From NCBI RefSeq assembly GCF_010389155.1, contig NC_057769.1, positions 35,883,548 through 35,947,547 on the forward strand: a DNA stretch of 64,000 bases, given 5' to 3'. The DNA comes from Erigeron canadensis. Lineage: Eukaryota; Streptophyta; Magnoliopsida; Asterales; Asteraceae. The notes under the pieces are model-generated. The model was not told the origin of the DNA, searched no databases, and saw only the letters and a list, made by a program, of their open reading frames with translations. Both the position numbers and the translations under genes were made by a program. Each line of letters opens with the position of its first letter. The stretch's first letter is position 1. Below are positions 1 to 12,598 of the stretch, piece by piece.

Positions 1-479
1 ATATTCGTGCGTTCTCTGAAAAAACAACATATGGCCGTGCTATTATTTTCGACCTATACAATTATTTGTAAGACGGCAGTAAAGGGTTCCATTTACAATT
101 ATTTAGAAAACATCTATACAATGTATTCGTTAAATTATATACTCGTAATGAATAAAAAATATGGATATAAATATAAATATTACACCCTTTAAATTTCTGG
201 TAAGTACGATTTCTTTTTTAGGAATCATTTTTCATGCTATATAAATAAAAAGAAGGTTATATATTTATTACTGTACATTTTAAATTTAGATTTAGATTTA
301 GATATATATACTATACCACTTTATATATATAATTTTTAATTCAGATTGTACAAGCTATAATTGGGGTATTATTAAATAAAATCAAATATGTAAGTGTATC
401 GATCGTTATCTTAATCAAAATGATGATAGAGATGGTAAGTAATTTCTGATAATCTAACTTCAGGTGTAGAGGGTTTTTT

Positions 480-515
<36 letters not shown>

Positions 516-600
516 GTCATAACTCTCATCTTTAGTTTCATGGATGATGTTCATTTTCCTAAAATTTTATTTATTTTGGTTTTAACAAAACGGTAGCAGT
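1..600. other. Intergenic, AT-rich, with a 32-base G run
   Basis: I see no gene here; the short open frames have no recognisable protein character. The one notable item is an uninterrupted run of G at 482-513, preceded by a T run. Such a run can form G-quadruplex structures and is prone to length error in sequencing, so its exact length should not be trusted. Confidence 0.6.
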
Positions 601-935
601 TTTTTTTTTTTTTTCTTAAATGTGAATTTTGCTTGAAATTTTATGTTGTGATTCGACAGCGGGAGCTTTAGTATACGTTGTCTTAACCGGGTCCGCAGTA
701 GAGCTCCGTCGAAGTAGAAATGCCTGTTTAAAATACGCGATGGAAGGAAACTCCTTACTAATCCGGCCAAAGACATGCCGATTAACATGGGCGAACCCTG
801 TCAATCGAGACTTGAACCTAAGTATACCCAAACTAAGTCCTTATATATGTCTAACTCAACTCAAGCCTTGAACCCAAAACCTCTTGAATAGAGGAATGTC
901 TTTTTAATCAATGAGTTAATGGTCAAGGACGGTAG
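601..935 (-). mobile_element. tRNA-derived SINE, copy 1
   Basis: The reverse complement of this stretch reads like the element at 3709-4045. Both contain the body words AAGACAACGTAT and CCCGCTGTCGAATC and end in an A-rich tail, here the T run at 601-614. Near its 5' end, on the minus strand, is a pol III B-box-like GGGTTCAAGGC, as expected of a tRNA-derived head. The A box is poorly conserved. Terminal direct repeats were not clear, so the ends are approximate. The two copies are diverged, which implies old insertions. Confidence 0.7.
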
Positions 936-3708
936 CATTTTTTTTTTTTGTACTTTCTTGATTCTTACCCAAAAGTTATTTGATATTGGCACTAAACAAA
1001 AATTAACTGAAATTGAGCTTTTCTTTTGGATTAATCTGAAGAAAGAATGGCTGGCAAGGGCTAACAATCACAAAAAGGACCAATGAAAACACGTGTTCAA
1101 TCTTCCCCAAGTGGATATTGTGATAACTAGGGATTGGTTAGGAACCTGTCACGGGCGGCAAACCTCGGTACAAGCTATCAAACAAAATTTAATGTTCGGT
1201 TAAATTCGCCTACGTTTACAAAGTGAGGGAAAAAAAAAAATTTGCTGGTAACGGTTGTGAGTTGTGACAAAACATAATAAAACACCTCTTGTATCCCAAC
1301 CACACTTTTTGGTATCCCAACCAAAAAGTGTGAGCCCCCATGTCTATAATGGTATATATATAATACCATTATATATATAAAACACCTTTTGTATCCCCAT
1401 GTCTATAATGGTATATATATAAGAGAGTAAAAAACGGGCCTCCTATCATTAATAATCTGGTCGGGTTACCAAAATTATGGTCGGGATACCAGGTGTTTAA
1501 TAAAATCAATTGTAATTTTGTAATTGTGGACATGAGACAAACTCCATAAATATCAAACTTTTCCCACCAAACAAGGCATATGTCACTGTCAAATTATTTA
1601 TACGGAAACCATAATTGTACCCGTGAATATTGACACCCAAACTCGGTATTGTTCTAGTGTCATTTTCCCCCCCTAGTCTTTTATCATACAACCCATGGGC
1701 TCATGGCTATGTTGTGATACAAATTACGAAGCATAACTATCATTGCGCATTAATGAATGCTAGGCGATTTACAGTTGACAAAAAGGACTAAAAGGGGGGA
1801 GGAAGGGGTGAGCTAAAACCCAAATTTATCAAAATTTTCTTGTCACCACTATTAAATACAAAAAATTCATGTCAAATCTACTTAATTCTATCCAAATTAG
1901 GGGTACTTGTAGGCTTCACCCCATCAACTATATATTTAAATTAAACTTTGTATTAAAATTGATTTGTAATTTTAACATGTAAAGTTGTACATAGTGTATA
2001 TAAAGATGAAAAAAGCGTGTAAAAATGAAAAAATAAAATTAAATAAAAATAAAAAAGCCGAATGGTCATGTTTTTTACATTATCACGCTTGTCTCGATCT
2101 CTCTTCATGGTTAATATGCCCAATTCCCTACCCGAAAGGGAGGCACCGGTGTACTCGACCTACCCGAGCCAACCCCGCCATATACACTACATGTATTTGT
2201 TAGCATAATTCAATTCAATTATCCAACATTCTTATGTTTTGGTATCAATAACCGCACAAAAAGCAGCATCATTAAATATTTTATAAATAATTTGAAAAAA
2301 CGTAACAAAGAAAATCTATTGAGAAAGTTCCCTTTAGAAATGTCGCGATGCTTTTGTAAGATACGAAAGGGGTGCACGTGAAAGGAGGGTCGTAAGTTGT
2401 TTATGGCCATGTTTTAGATTTTGTTTTTTGACTTTATCTGTAGATGTTTGCGGCAGCAACAACAATTATTGTATGAATTGTTTCGGAATTATGTTAGTAT
2501 ATTAATAAAAATTCAGTTGGCCTTTAAAAAAAATGTTAGTATATTAATAAAAGAATTGAAATTATTTGTATATTCAACTTACATTTTATTTACACTTTTC
2601 GTTACTACTACAAAAAATAGTATATACTCTCATATTTAAAAGAAACCAATTCCAATCACAACGTACAATATAATTTCGTACAATTAGATTGATCTAGAAA
2701 AACAAGGCTTGAATACTTGATGAGAATGCGTGCTAGCTTGGAGTATTAACTATACACCGTTTCACCTAATTGAAGTAAAAGAGTGTGGGCACGATAGGCT
2801 TGTAATGTGGAAAATGGCATAAGGAATGGAGTTCCATGTCCTGCGTTGCTCTCAATATACAATTCTACTTTTTATAGAATCAAGTTAATTATTATCATAT
2901 ACATATACATAAGTTTACTAAGTCTAATTATTATTATATAACTTCATACCGAACATTCTTATGAGTTTCTTGTGAAATTAAGCTGCACAACAATGTAGGT
3001 TTCATGGCTATACACGTAAAGTAGTGTATCCAATTCAAGTCTTCATTTTTGTTGATAGGAAAACAGACCATCGATCAACTCATTTTTGCTGAAACAAGAT
3101 TTGATTATTATGTAAATCAACATGAGAGTTTCATTTTAGAATCACTAGCATACTAATGATGATTTATTTATTGTGAAAGCATAATCGGATATAGATTTTT
3201 CCTATATTGAAGTGTAATTAGCGGAGTAAATGAACGGACAAATAACACTTTTTGATGTCTTTCTTGTTTGAAGAAATTGCCTATATAAATCCAAGACAAG
3301 GAAGAGTGTTGTCCTATGGTCCAAACCCAAATAATTGCAAGAATCAATGTAAACTTTTTCTTCTAGGAAATCATCATAAAAGGGAACTTACTTTCAACAC
3401 TTTCTTACAACTTTACAAGAGTCCTACACATTATGGGACTGTAAATCTTTTGAAGCCCACAATGACAGATTGACAGCTTTGCTTGTGTACTTTGATTCAT
3501 ATGAAATTTTTAAATCATAATATAGGGAACATAATGTAGTTCACTAATTTGTGAAAGTGTATAAATATGCCTTACAAATAAATATTTTTATAGCGCATGA
3601 TTAATTAGTGGCTAAATTTTCAATAGAAAAAAACGATAACTTTATCTAATTTTTCTCTATGAACAATAACATTTTACCAACTGTTTTTGTAAAAAAAAAT
3701 TGATGCGT
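936..3708. other. Intergenic spacer
   Basis: No coding region or RNA gene is supported. The segment is AT-rich with scattered poly-A/T runs. The only clear structure is the small hairpin and AT-repeat patch at 1301-1420. The rest appears to be ordinary spacer or unrecognised repeat remnants. Confidence 0.5.
1301..1332. repeat. Perfect 13-bp inverted repeat (hairpin)
   Basis: CACACTTTTTGGT (1301-1313) and its exact reverse complement ACCAAAAAGTGTG (1320-1332) flank a 6-base loop. Just downstream the word CTATAATGGTATATATATA occurs twice (from about 1343 and 1402), and the first is followed by its own inverted partner ATACCATTA. This may be the remains of a small MITE. No element boundaries were found. 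Confidence 0.6.
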
Positions 3709-4045
3709 ACTTCCTAGTTAGCTTAAGTAGTTGAGCACCTGCCTTAGAAGCAGGAGGTTTGGGGTTCAAGACTTGAAAAGTACATAGGAAGTCTTTCTAT
3801 GAAGATTTGGCTTGGGTATATCTAGGTTCAAGTCTGAGGAGACAGGGTTTAACCCTATTGATCGTCATGCCTTCGGACGGATTAGTAGGGGGTTTTTCCC
3901 CATCGGGTATTTGAAATAGGCATTTCTACTTAGAGGGGGCTCTCTAACGCAGACCCGATTTAAGACAACGTATGTTAGACCTCCCGCTGTCGAATCGCGA
4001 CACAAAGTTCTCAAGCGAAATTCACCTTTCAAAAAAAAAAAAAAA
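3709..4045 (+). mobile_element. tRNA-derived SINE, copy 2
   Basis: The element opens with a tRNA-like head. An A-box-like TTAGCTTAAGTAGTTGAGC begins near 3718 and a B-box-like GGTTCAAGAC lies at 3763-3772, the spacing of a pol III internal promoter. A non-tRNA body follows, and the element ends in a run of about 15 A at 4031-4045. The body matches the reverse complement of 601-935. It encodes no protein and would depend on LINE enzymes for movement. Confidence 0.8.
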
Positions 4046-4910
4046 TTTTATAATGCCATGAATTTTAAAAGAGGGGTTGTCTTTATGGTTTTGATAAACT
4101 ACAAGAAGTATATATGCAATTATGCATGTAATTAATCACTCAAATTTTATTAAAACGGGAAAAATTAGTCGTGTAAAACTTAGAACACAATAAAATTTAG
4201 ACCAAGATTGATTGCTTTTGGGCCCAACTTTCATGATTGACTTTGGGGCCAATTAGAGCTGTGAATAAGCAGAGCTAAGCCCGATATCATTTAAACTTGA
4301 GCTCAAACTCATGAGTATTTTTTAAGGTTCGACACTTCGACTCGTTCATAAAATACTTTTTCTATTGCAATAATTTTGTATATCACTATCCGTTACATAA
4401 ATTCGTTTATAATTGTGTATAAAAAATTTTATTTCTGGAATTCCAACATTATGAAACTATATAAGAATCATTTTACTAGGCTTGAGCTAGCTTATTTAAT
4501 AAGGGACTTTTTTAAGTTGGTTTAAGCTCACCGGTTTAATTGTGTCTAGTGCTCAAAACTCGAGCTCGATTGTTAAAAGATTTCCATCTTATACTCGAAG
4601 TACGCTTGAGCTTGTTTAAGCTTGACTCAAGTAGTTTGTCTCGTTTACACACATACTCGAAATTTAATTTCTAGCTTTTCGAGAGTAGACCAGAATTTTG
4701 TTTTACATGTCTATAAATTCCTAGATTCATACCACTTATTGTTACAGTATCATCTATATGATCCATCCATCAGCTCCAAAAAAATTTCTTCGTTGTATCC
4801 AAAAGGTTGTATACGTCTATACGATCACCTTTTCTGCCTAATATTTATTGGCCCATGTGCAGTAAGTCCATTTGTATCTAGCCCCTTAACATCTTTTTTT
4901 TTTTTTTTTT
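4046..4910. other. Intergenic spacer
   Basis: No gene is seen. The stretch is AT-rich and contains repeated AGCTTGAGCT-like words around 4480-4630, which may be low-complexity repeat debris. Confidence 0.5.
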
Positions 4911-6369
4911 GAGTTAATTGCAAGATTGGTCCCTGTGGTTTGTACACTTTAGCAAGGGGGGTCCCTTTTCGAGAATTGTTGCAATGGGGTCCCTATTTTG
5001 AGAATTATTTGCAAAATTGGTCCAATTTTGACGGATCCATTAAAGGGGGCCGTCAATTAAGTGTGCACGTGTGGGGGTATTTATGTACTTTACACCCCAC
5101 AAGGACCCCATTGCTAAAATGAAAAAACCACAGGGACCAATCTTGCAATTTTTTTTAAAATCCATTACTAAATAATACCTTTTAATTTTTTCATAAAAGC
5201 AAAAATCTTATTAAATAATTAAATATAATTTTTAACACTTTTTAACTTTTCATGATTATTTATTGTTTAAAAAACTAAAAACATATTACCAGTAAAAATT
5301 CTAAACTTATAAATACTTCAATTTATGATTAAACTCCAGTTCACATAATAACGCATATTTACTTTCTAATAATATATCAAAGATTTTGTTTTTTAAGGCA
5401 AATATCAAATTACTAGTTTGTTTTTTCTTATATTTGTAAATTAAAATTTATAAGTTTTTTATTTGCATTTATTTAGTAGTATATTTTTTATTCGAAAAAA
5501 TGTTGTTAACTTCCTCTGTATTTGATACGAGAATAGATAATTAAAATACTAAATATGACATTTATATTATTTGAACAGAGTTACTAATTGTATGTTACAA
5601 TCTTTTGAGTTAAGTTAATTATTAATTATATAAATAGTTGTATAAAAAGTTTTATAAACTTATAATTTTTAAAAATCCATCACTAAATAATATGTTTTAA
5701 CTTTTTAAAAATTTTTATAAACTTACAATTTTTATAAATCCATCACTAAATAATACGTTTTAACTTTTTAAAAAGTTTTATAAGCTTACATTTTTTAAAA
5801 ATCTATCACTAAATAATACCTTTTAACTTTTTAAAAAGTTTTATAAACTTTTAATTTTTTAAAAATCCATCACTAAATAATACCTTTTAACTTTTTAAAA
5901 AGTTTTATAAACTTTCAATTTTTAAAAATCCATCACTAAATAATACCCTTTAATTTTTAGTGTTAATATGTTTTTAGATTTTTAACAACAAATAAACATG
6001 AAAAGTTTAAAAGTGTTAAAAATTATATTTAAGTTAATTATTTAATAAGATTATTTTTTTTTTTTTTTTTTTTTTTTTGTGAAAAGTTAAAAGATATTAT
6101 TTAGTGATGAAGTTAAAAAAAAGTGGCAAGATTGGTCTCTGTGGTTTTTCCATTTTAACAATGAGGGTCCCTGTGGGGTATAAAGTACATAAATACCCCA
6201 CACGTGCGGCACACGTGCACACTTGACGTCCCCCTTTAACGGATCTGTCAAAATTGGACCAATTTTGCAAAAAAATTTCAAAATATGAACCCCCATTGCA
6301 ATGATTATTGAAAAGGGACCCCCTTTACTAAAGTGTACAAACCATAGGGACCAATTTTGCAATCAACTC
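4911..6369. mobile_element. Non-autonomous DNA element with about 250-bp terminal inverted repeats
   Basis: The left arm (about 4911-5152) begins GAGTTAATTGCAAGATTGGT. The right arm (about 6121-6369) ends in the reverse complement, GCAATCAACTC. Both arms carry the same ordered words, including TGGTCCCTGTGGTTT, AAATTGGTCCAATTTTGACGG and GTGCACGTGTGGGG, at matching distances. The interior is AT-rich, holds a 63-bp tandem array (5648-5960) and encodes no transposase. Both ends abut T-rich sequence, so a 9-bp T-rich target duplication typical of Mutator-like elements is possible but cannot be told from low complexity. The superfamily is therefore unproven. Confidence 0.7.
5648..5960 (+). repeat. 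Five-unit tandem array, period 63-64 bp
   Basis: The word CACTAAATAATA recurs at 5681, 5744, 5807, 5871 and 5934, giving spacings of 63, 63, 64 and 63. Each unit reads roughly TTTTATAAACTT, an AT spacer, AAAAATCCATCACTAAATAA and TTTTAACTTTTTAAAAA. Single diverged units occur near both arms of the surrounding element (about 5155 and, inverted, about 6095). The array therefore seems to have grown from the element's own subterminal sequence. Confidence 0.85.
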
Positions 6370-8057
6370 TTTTTCTTTTTTGAACATTAGCCCCTTACTA
6401 TCAAATCTGAGAAGCAGGGCCAGCCGCCGAGGGAACAGTAAACATGTTGGTACAAATAATGATACCAGTGTACCACCAAACTAATTTTCACATCTAACTT
6501 TAGATTAGTTGCTAATTATTTCTTTTACCTTTAAATTAAGGGAAAATGATTCGTACTGCAGACTTTACCTAAGCTTAGGTACTACCACTTTAAAAAAAGT
6601 TACAAATTAAACCTTTGAATTTGATAAATATACATAGCCCCTGAATTTTACATACCCCCCTCCCCTGAATTTTACATAACCTCCCCCATTTTTTACTTAA
6701 GATAGGTACTGCATGGTTATTTAACCTATTCCCTTAAATTAATTTAGTTTTTACTTTTAACCTTACATTACTACAATCGTTCACTTTTAACTTTATGTTT
6801 TCTAACCATTTCAAATACTCGTATGACTGTATGTTTGTTTTTACTCTTTACTATGAGAACCCCTTGTCAGGTTTACAGTTTAGTTCTTAATTTTTTTTTT
6901 CCGTTTCCATGGTGAACTTTTAAGTGTAACTTGTCAAACTTGATTGTTACCCTTGACACCACGAACATACTTTTAATCGAAGTACAAATGGTTTGACAAT
7001 ACTTTTCAAATTTAAGTGTTACACTGACCTATACTAATAAATTTATTATTATATGAAACAAGCGTTATCACAAAAAAAAGTTATACTTCCTTAAAATATC
7101 AAAAATGTAGTACTCCGTAATTTACTTGTTTCATAGGTATAAAAGGTTCATTGAAGGACAATAACTCATTTTATAAAACTTATAATTAAATTATTCTATG
7201 AACGGTTAATGTTAAACTAAGTGAATTTTTACTTTCGCGTTTCTTTTACATGTAACTACTAAAACCTGATCCGATCATTCTATGAACTTATTTCTATATC
7301 ACAAGAAATCAGCCAACTTTACAAAAATGTTAGTTTGAAATCCATATTAATGTGTGTTGAAGCCTAACTTAAACATATCCATCTATCTACAAGTAGTGTT
7401 CTGGTAGAGCTACGAGCAATTCGATGACTTGCATCAATATAATTTTATGTGTTTAACCAATTATAGCGGTGTATAAAAAATAAAACTACTGTGCAGTGTA
7501 TAAAAAATAAAGCTAAGCAATTGTATTAGAGGACAAACCCCATACATCAATTGGTTTTCTCTGTTAGGGGAACACCGATTTTGTCTGCCACTTCTAGCGT
7601 TTTCCATAATAATCTCCTTCAATTCAATTGCTTGCTTGTATATGTGGGGATCAACCAACACATGAATAGACATAAAGCATATATATAGAATTTTTCTAAG
7701 TAAATCACTCAAAAAAAAGGAAGTCAAACAGCTACGCTCGAATCACAAGCGAGTCAATTTTCTCAACTCTCAATCAAAGTTTACTAGGATTTTTTATTTT
7801 TAACACATATTACTCTTACTCTTAAACTATGAAACTCAAAAATCTTAAAAAAAAAAAAACCCACCTTATACACCTTCATCATAAATATAAAAAGTGAGAC
7901 TTGTACCTAAATATATATGCTCAAGATTAAAGACTTTACCAATAAGCCAACAATCTCATTGGCATAGAAATACTATCCGTGTAAAGCGATAATTACATGT
8001 AAATTTCGATACTTTCTACTTTTTCTCAGTTATATATGTGTATTTCCTATTTGACTA
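6370..8057. other. Intergenic spacer
   Basis: No gene is supported. A short local duplication of CCCCTGAATTTTACATA occurs at about 6640-6680. The remainder is AT-rich spacer with no recognised element. Confidence 0.5.
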
Positions 8058-8628
8058 TCTATACTATCTTATAAAGCATTTTGTCTTTTTTCAAATTCTT
8101 AATTAAGGATTTGAATTACCTAAATTACCCATATTCTTTATTCACTAACTTAAACATCTCTACCTAATATACCTATAATACCCTTAAATGTCAACACTCA
8201 TTTTTTTCTCTCTCCTCAAAAATTTCAACCACTCATTTATTTCTCCCTTCTCCGTAAATTATTTTATTCTCTAATTCATTCAAAAATCTTTTATCTCAAA
8301 ACCCGTATATTTATAAATTATAAAATTGTATGGGTATACTTAAAATTTCATGCTCTTTCATTAGAGATGTCATTCGATATATACTTTCGACGAATTTTTA
8401 AATCCAAGGGCGGAACCGGTTCGGCTAAAACATTCTGCTATCACACTCTATGACTTATTACTTCCTATGACCTATCACCCCCACCATCTCACTGTCACAA
8501 CGCGCAGACACTTTCCCTAGTTATTACAAATTTACATTTGTTCGATTTCTTTTAATTTTATCTTTGGGTCTCGTATAATTATGAGCCGGGGTTTACACAT
8601 AAGGCAAAGTCACGGGATCAAAATCTAG
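8058..8628 (+). mobile_element. Putative non-autonomous Helitron
   Basis: The left end reads A|TCTATACTATCTTATAAAGC and the right end CACGGGATCAAAATCTAG|T. These match the Helitron rules of a 5' TC, a 3' CTAG and insertion between A and T, and both ends resemble widespread plant Helitron termini. The usual hairpin before CTAG appears degenerate (CCGGGG...CACGGG). There is no Rep/helicase ORF, so any movement would need enzymes from elsewhere. Confidence 0.55.
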
Positions 8629-9390
8629 TTTGATATATTTATTTTAATCATTAACATAATTAATATTAAACAATTAATTGAAATTTGAGGTGTTAGTATG
8701 TTACAAATCAAAATAAAAAATAACAAAAAGTACGATAGAATCATCGTAGACTTTGAACTTAAATAACTAGTTGTCCACTTAATTGACAACTTGCATTGCA
8801 ACAATCAATCCCTCTACTCAAAATCTCAAATGCTTACTCCATAATACTTAATAAAAAATTCTCATAATTAAAAGTGCATTCATTAACATTAGTATGACGT
8901 TTCATTCCAACAAAGAACTAAGCACTTTCATGATTTTCAATCATCACATTTTTGATTTTCTCACAATATGATGCAAGCAAATGAGAATTTGAATCATATG
9001 TGGTAGACATAATAAGGATTCCCCACTAGAAATTACAGAATAAGAAGAGGAAGCAACGAAAGTAACTAGTAAGGAATCATAGTGAGGGGATAAAAGTAAA
9101 TTTGATTAACGCCGGTGCTGGGTTACGCCCAGTCGCCCACTCAACCCTCCCATCTAGCTCCTAGCTAGCCTCCCAGATAGTTACTTTGTTGTTTCTACAA
9201 GTCATTTACTACTTAATAAAATTCGTAAATAGAAAATAAATTTCTCTACTCAGGGAAGCTGCAGCCGATTCCAAACCATTTCCTGGCGACGATTATTAGT
9301 GGTGGTAACGTTGTTGAGTGTTGCATATTAATGTTACAAATGATGTATACGTGGTACTATATGGATATTTTAGAACATAAGAGATTGATG

Positions 9391-9444
9391 GTGTAAATTG
9401 GTTTACTAAGGATAATTGTGTAAATTGGTTTACTAAGGATAATT
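9391..9444 (+). repeat. 27-bp perfect tandem duplication
   Basis: The unit beginning GTGTAAATTGGTTTACTAAG is present twice head to tail (9391-9417 and 9418-9444) with no difference between copies. This suggests a recent slippage or repair duplication. Confidence 0.9.
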
Positions 9445-10639
9445 GAGTAATTTCATATGTGATTTATCTTGAACTTTTCAACATAAGGTTAATTTTTTTT
9501 TGTAAGATCGTAAGACGCAAGGGTGTAAGGACACTATTTAGCACTTTGGTAAGTTTCGGATAACTTTTAAGCCAATTGGATTGTGTCACGTGTCCTCCCA
9601 ATTTCTTGCCAAAATCTACCGTTTATTGTCAAATATGAGTGGGTAGTGCGAAAGGAAAACCATTAGTGTCGATGCTGCCACATGTTTTCTTTTGTTGGCG
9701 GGTCTCACAATTTTTTTATAGGTTTTGAATATTGCACCAACATTCATTTTAATCGGCCAAATGGAGGCTTGACAAATATGTCTTTGCCAAAAATTGCTAA
9801 TTAAGATGTTGTAAGAGAACGATTTGTCAAATTGTGTTGATCAAATGTGCCGATTGAAAGTGCCAATTATACCCTTGTCTCTAAAGATAATCGTAAAAAG
9901 TTAATATTTAGTTTAATTAGTTTTCAATTTTAATTTACTTTTCATTTTAGATCTTTAACTTTTAACGTTGAATATAAATTTATGACTTTTAATTTACTTT
10001 TCATTTTAGACCTTTAACTTTTATTAGAAATTATCTATAAAATCAATCTTCTATTTTCGATCTTTAAGCTGGTACATTTCACATTTTTTACCTATAAGTT
10101 TTGTATACTTTGTTCAACGTATAAGTTGTCTACCATCTTTACATTTGACCCATAGTTTTTTTCAACTTTTACTAGTGTTACAATATGAACTAAAATTTTG
10201 TTTGTGATATATACGGGCATTAAAAACCTTGTTTTAATGAACAAAGAAATGCTTTATTTTTGCGTGACAAACCAAGCCTAGCATGAGGCAAATAAACATT
10301 AAGAATGTACACTTTTTCGACAAAGATAACAAAAAGCAACGATAAGACAGTAGCAAAAGAAATTACTAAACATCACATCTTTAATTTTGTATGTCCTGAG
10401 TAAGAGATATAAATGAAGACAAAATTTTAATTTTGTGTGGACATTGTAGTTTGTCCAATTTTTGGTGCATCATGACATGAGTTGTTTTCTCCTCGGTCAG
10501 TTGAATTGATTGCGTTCATCCAACAAACTTTCTTCTACATTTATTGACTGCCTCAACAATGTATTCCGAATCAACTGCTATTTTAACATATCAACAAAGT
10601 CAATTGAATTATGTGGTAGACAATGATATCAACTCAACA

Positions 10640-10800
10640 TGTTAAGTCATCAGCGTTTATACAAGAGGCAGGAGTTTGAATCCTAACAAGAACCTTAAAC
10701 CATTTTAAGGTATGTGGTGGCTTTTAAAGGTTATTTCTTGGATCCTACTCAACATTAGGTGTGTAATGGGGCTCAGTTCTGAACAAAAGTTTATATAATA
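10640..10800 (+). mobile_element. Possible SINE remnant
   Basis: A B-box-like GGAGTTTGAATCC at 10671-10683 follows an A-box-like GTTAAGTCATCAGCG about 30 bases upstream. This is the layout of a tRNA-derived SINE head. No A tail or second copy was identified, so the call is weak and the ends are approximate. Confidence 0.3.
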
Positions 10801-12134
10801 AAAGATGTAAACTTTTGTTCAATTGTTTGTAGGATACATGTGGTGCCACATGTATAACAACACACTAAACACCACCCCCAATGGTGTGGTGTGGGGATTT
10901 GAAATAAAGTTCAATGCATCGATGAGAATAAAGAAAGAGTAAAGACATTACTTAATATTTTTTTGTTTATTATTGGGTTTGGTATTTTGGCATGTGTTTA
11001 TGTATTTATTTAATTGTAGTGGGATACGGGATGTAGTAGTGTAAAAGGTGAGTTGTCAATAAAATAATGAAATATGAAATAAGGCGTATATGATATGAAA
11101 AAGGTAAAATGATGTGGCATAAAATGATTGATCGAAAGTGAGATATGAGAAATTATGTGAAAGATGGGTTGCAGCCTTCTTATATACTAGTTATTATTGA
11201 TATTATTAATACATTTTCATGGCTTAATACGGATTTGTATCTACATTCAACTAGCCGTATATTCACACGATACAACGGCGGTGTGGTGGTGACAGTGTTG
11301 GGGGTAGTGCTGGCGGCGGCGGGTGGTTATGGCGTTGGTGGCGACCAGGTATAGTAGTGATAACGACGACGGTGTTAATAGTGATTATGTGGTTATTAAT
11401 GTAAAGATAATTAATTTAAAATGAACTAATGTAATCATTTTTAAAGTTGAGAGATCCATTATAACTTAATGTATTAATGTTATTTTAAATAAATCATAAA
11501 CACAACATAGAGGTGAGTTATGTATTTTCTCTATTGAGTCTTGTTTGAAAAGTTGAAAATGAATGTGTGTGTGTGAATTTTGTGTTCCGAACAAAATAGT
11601 ACTATAAAATTGTATAATCTGATGATTGTACACAAATTTAACTTTCCAATTTGGGTATAGACGATGTAGATTATTCGTTATTGATTAGCTCGTCATGATT
11701 TGTCATGTGGAGTCCATAGTTCTTTAAATTGCAGCCCACTTTGGACGGTCTCTTCACTGCCTCTTGACCAAAAGCGTTTTTCACTAATATAAAAACCACA
11801 AAACGAAAAAGTAAGTACGTATGTAGGGTTACGTTTAATTCTGATCGAACATCTATACTTTTACCAATGCGGTGGGATGATAATTTTCAATTTTTTTATG
11901 CTTTAGTGATTTTTAATGGTTTGGAAAAAAGTTATCTTTAATGATATTTTTTATTAAAAAAGAATGTGTGTGTCTCTTCTCTTAAATATTATTAGTGTTT
12001 GTACGCGCAATGCATTATATCGTATATGTTTCAAGTTTGTAGGCTTGTAGCAAAGACACACGACTATAAGGTTATTGATAATGTTGCCCGGTATTCGTAA
12101 TAATTATGTAAGAAAAAGAGTTATAATATTAATA

Positions 12135-12598
12135 CTAGGTAATCATCCCGGGTTTAACCCGGACATTTTAAAAAATATTTTAAACAAAAATAAAATGTAA
12201 AGAAAAATGTATTTAATTTTTGTTATTTAATACATTATAAGTTTATAACTATATAGTTTGGAGATGTTAAACTGACTAATATAATATTTATTTATAAATA
12301 CTTATTGCATTAATAAAACATAATAAGACATTTCCAATCAAAAATAAAAATTTAAAATATTTATATATAAATACTCATTGGAGTACAACATTTCTAATCA
12401 AAAATAGAAATTTAAGATAAGTATTTAATGGGTTATTTATTTTTTAAAATGTTCAATACTAAATATGACATCATAAATAAAATAAAATCTTTTGAAAAGA
12501 AATATAGACATGCCACATAATACTTTTTCTAAAAATAACTTTAGAAGACAATTCTCTTTTATTATATATAAAATAAAATATAGAGATAGAGATAGAGA
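12135..12598 (-). mobile_element. Putative non-autonomous Helitron (minus strand)
   Basis: Read on the minus strand, the 3' end is a GC hairpin, CCGGGTTAAACCCGG, followed by GATGATTACCTAG and a T. The 5' end begins A|TCTCTATCTCTATCTC at 12598. The GC-rich hairpin a short distance before CTAG and the A/T insertion site are the standard Helitron signature. The 464-bp interior is AT-rich and noncoding. Confidence 0.7.

Larger units (their letters stand above)
8629..12134. other. Intergenic spacer
   Basis: No protein gene is supported. It contains a 27-bp tandem duplication (9391-9444), a 59-bp partial tandem duplication (about 9930-10020) and a weak tRNA-like SINE remnant (about 10640-10800). 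A GTGGTGG-rich stretch at 11270-11350 is open in one frame for 69 codons but has no recognisable protein features. Confidence 0.5.

Noticed and set aside
4622..5122. Two small plus-strand frames near the left arm of the long-arm element
   Set aside because: The second lies inside the inverted arm, and its reverse partner at 6087-6362 arises from the other arm, so both are by-products of the repeat.
11145..11354. Frame of 69 codons with a Gly/Val-rich end
   Set aside because: The sequence is a GTGGTGG/GGCGGC low-complexity stretch with no start context, homologue-like motif or neighbouring exon.
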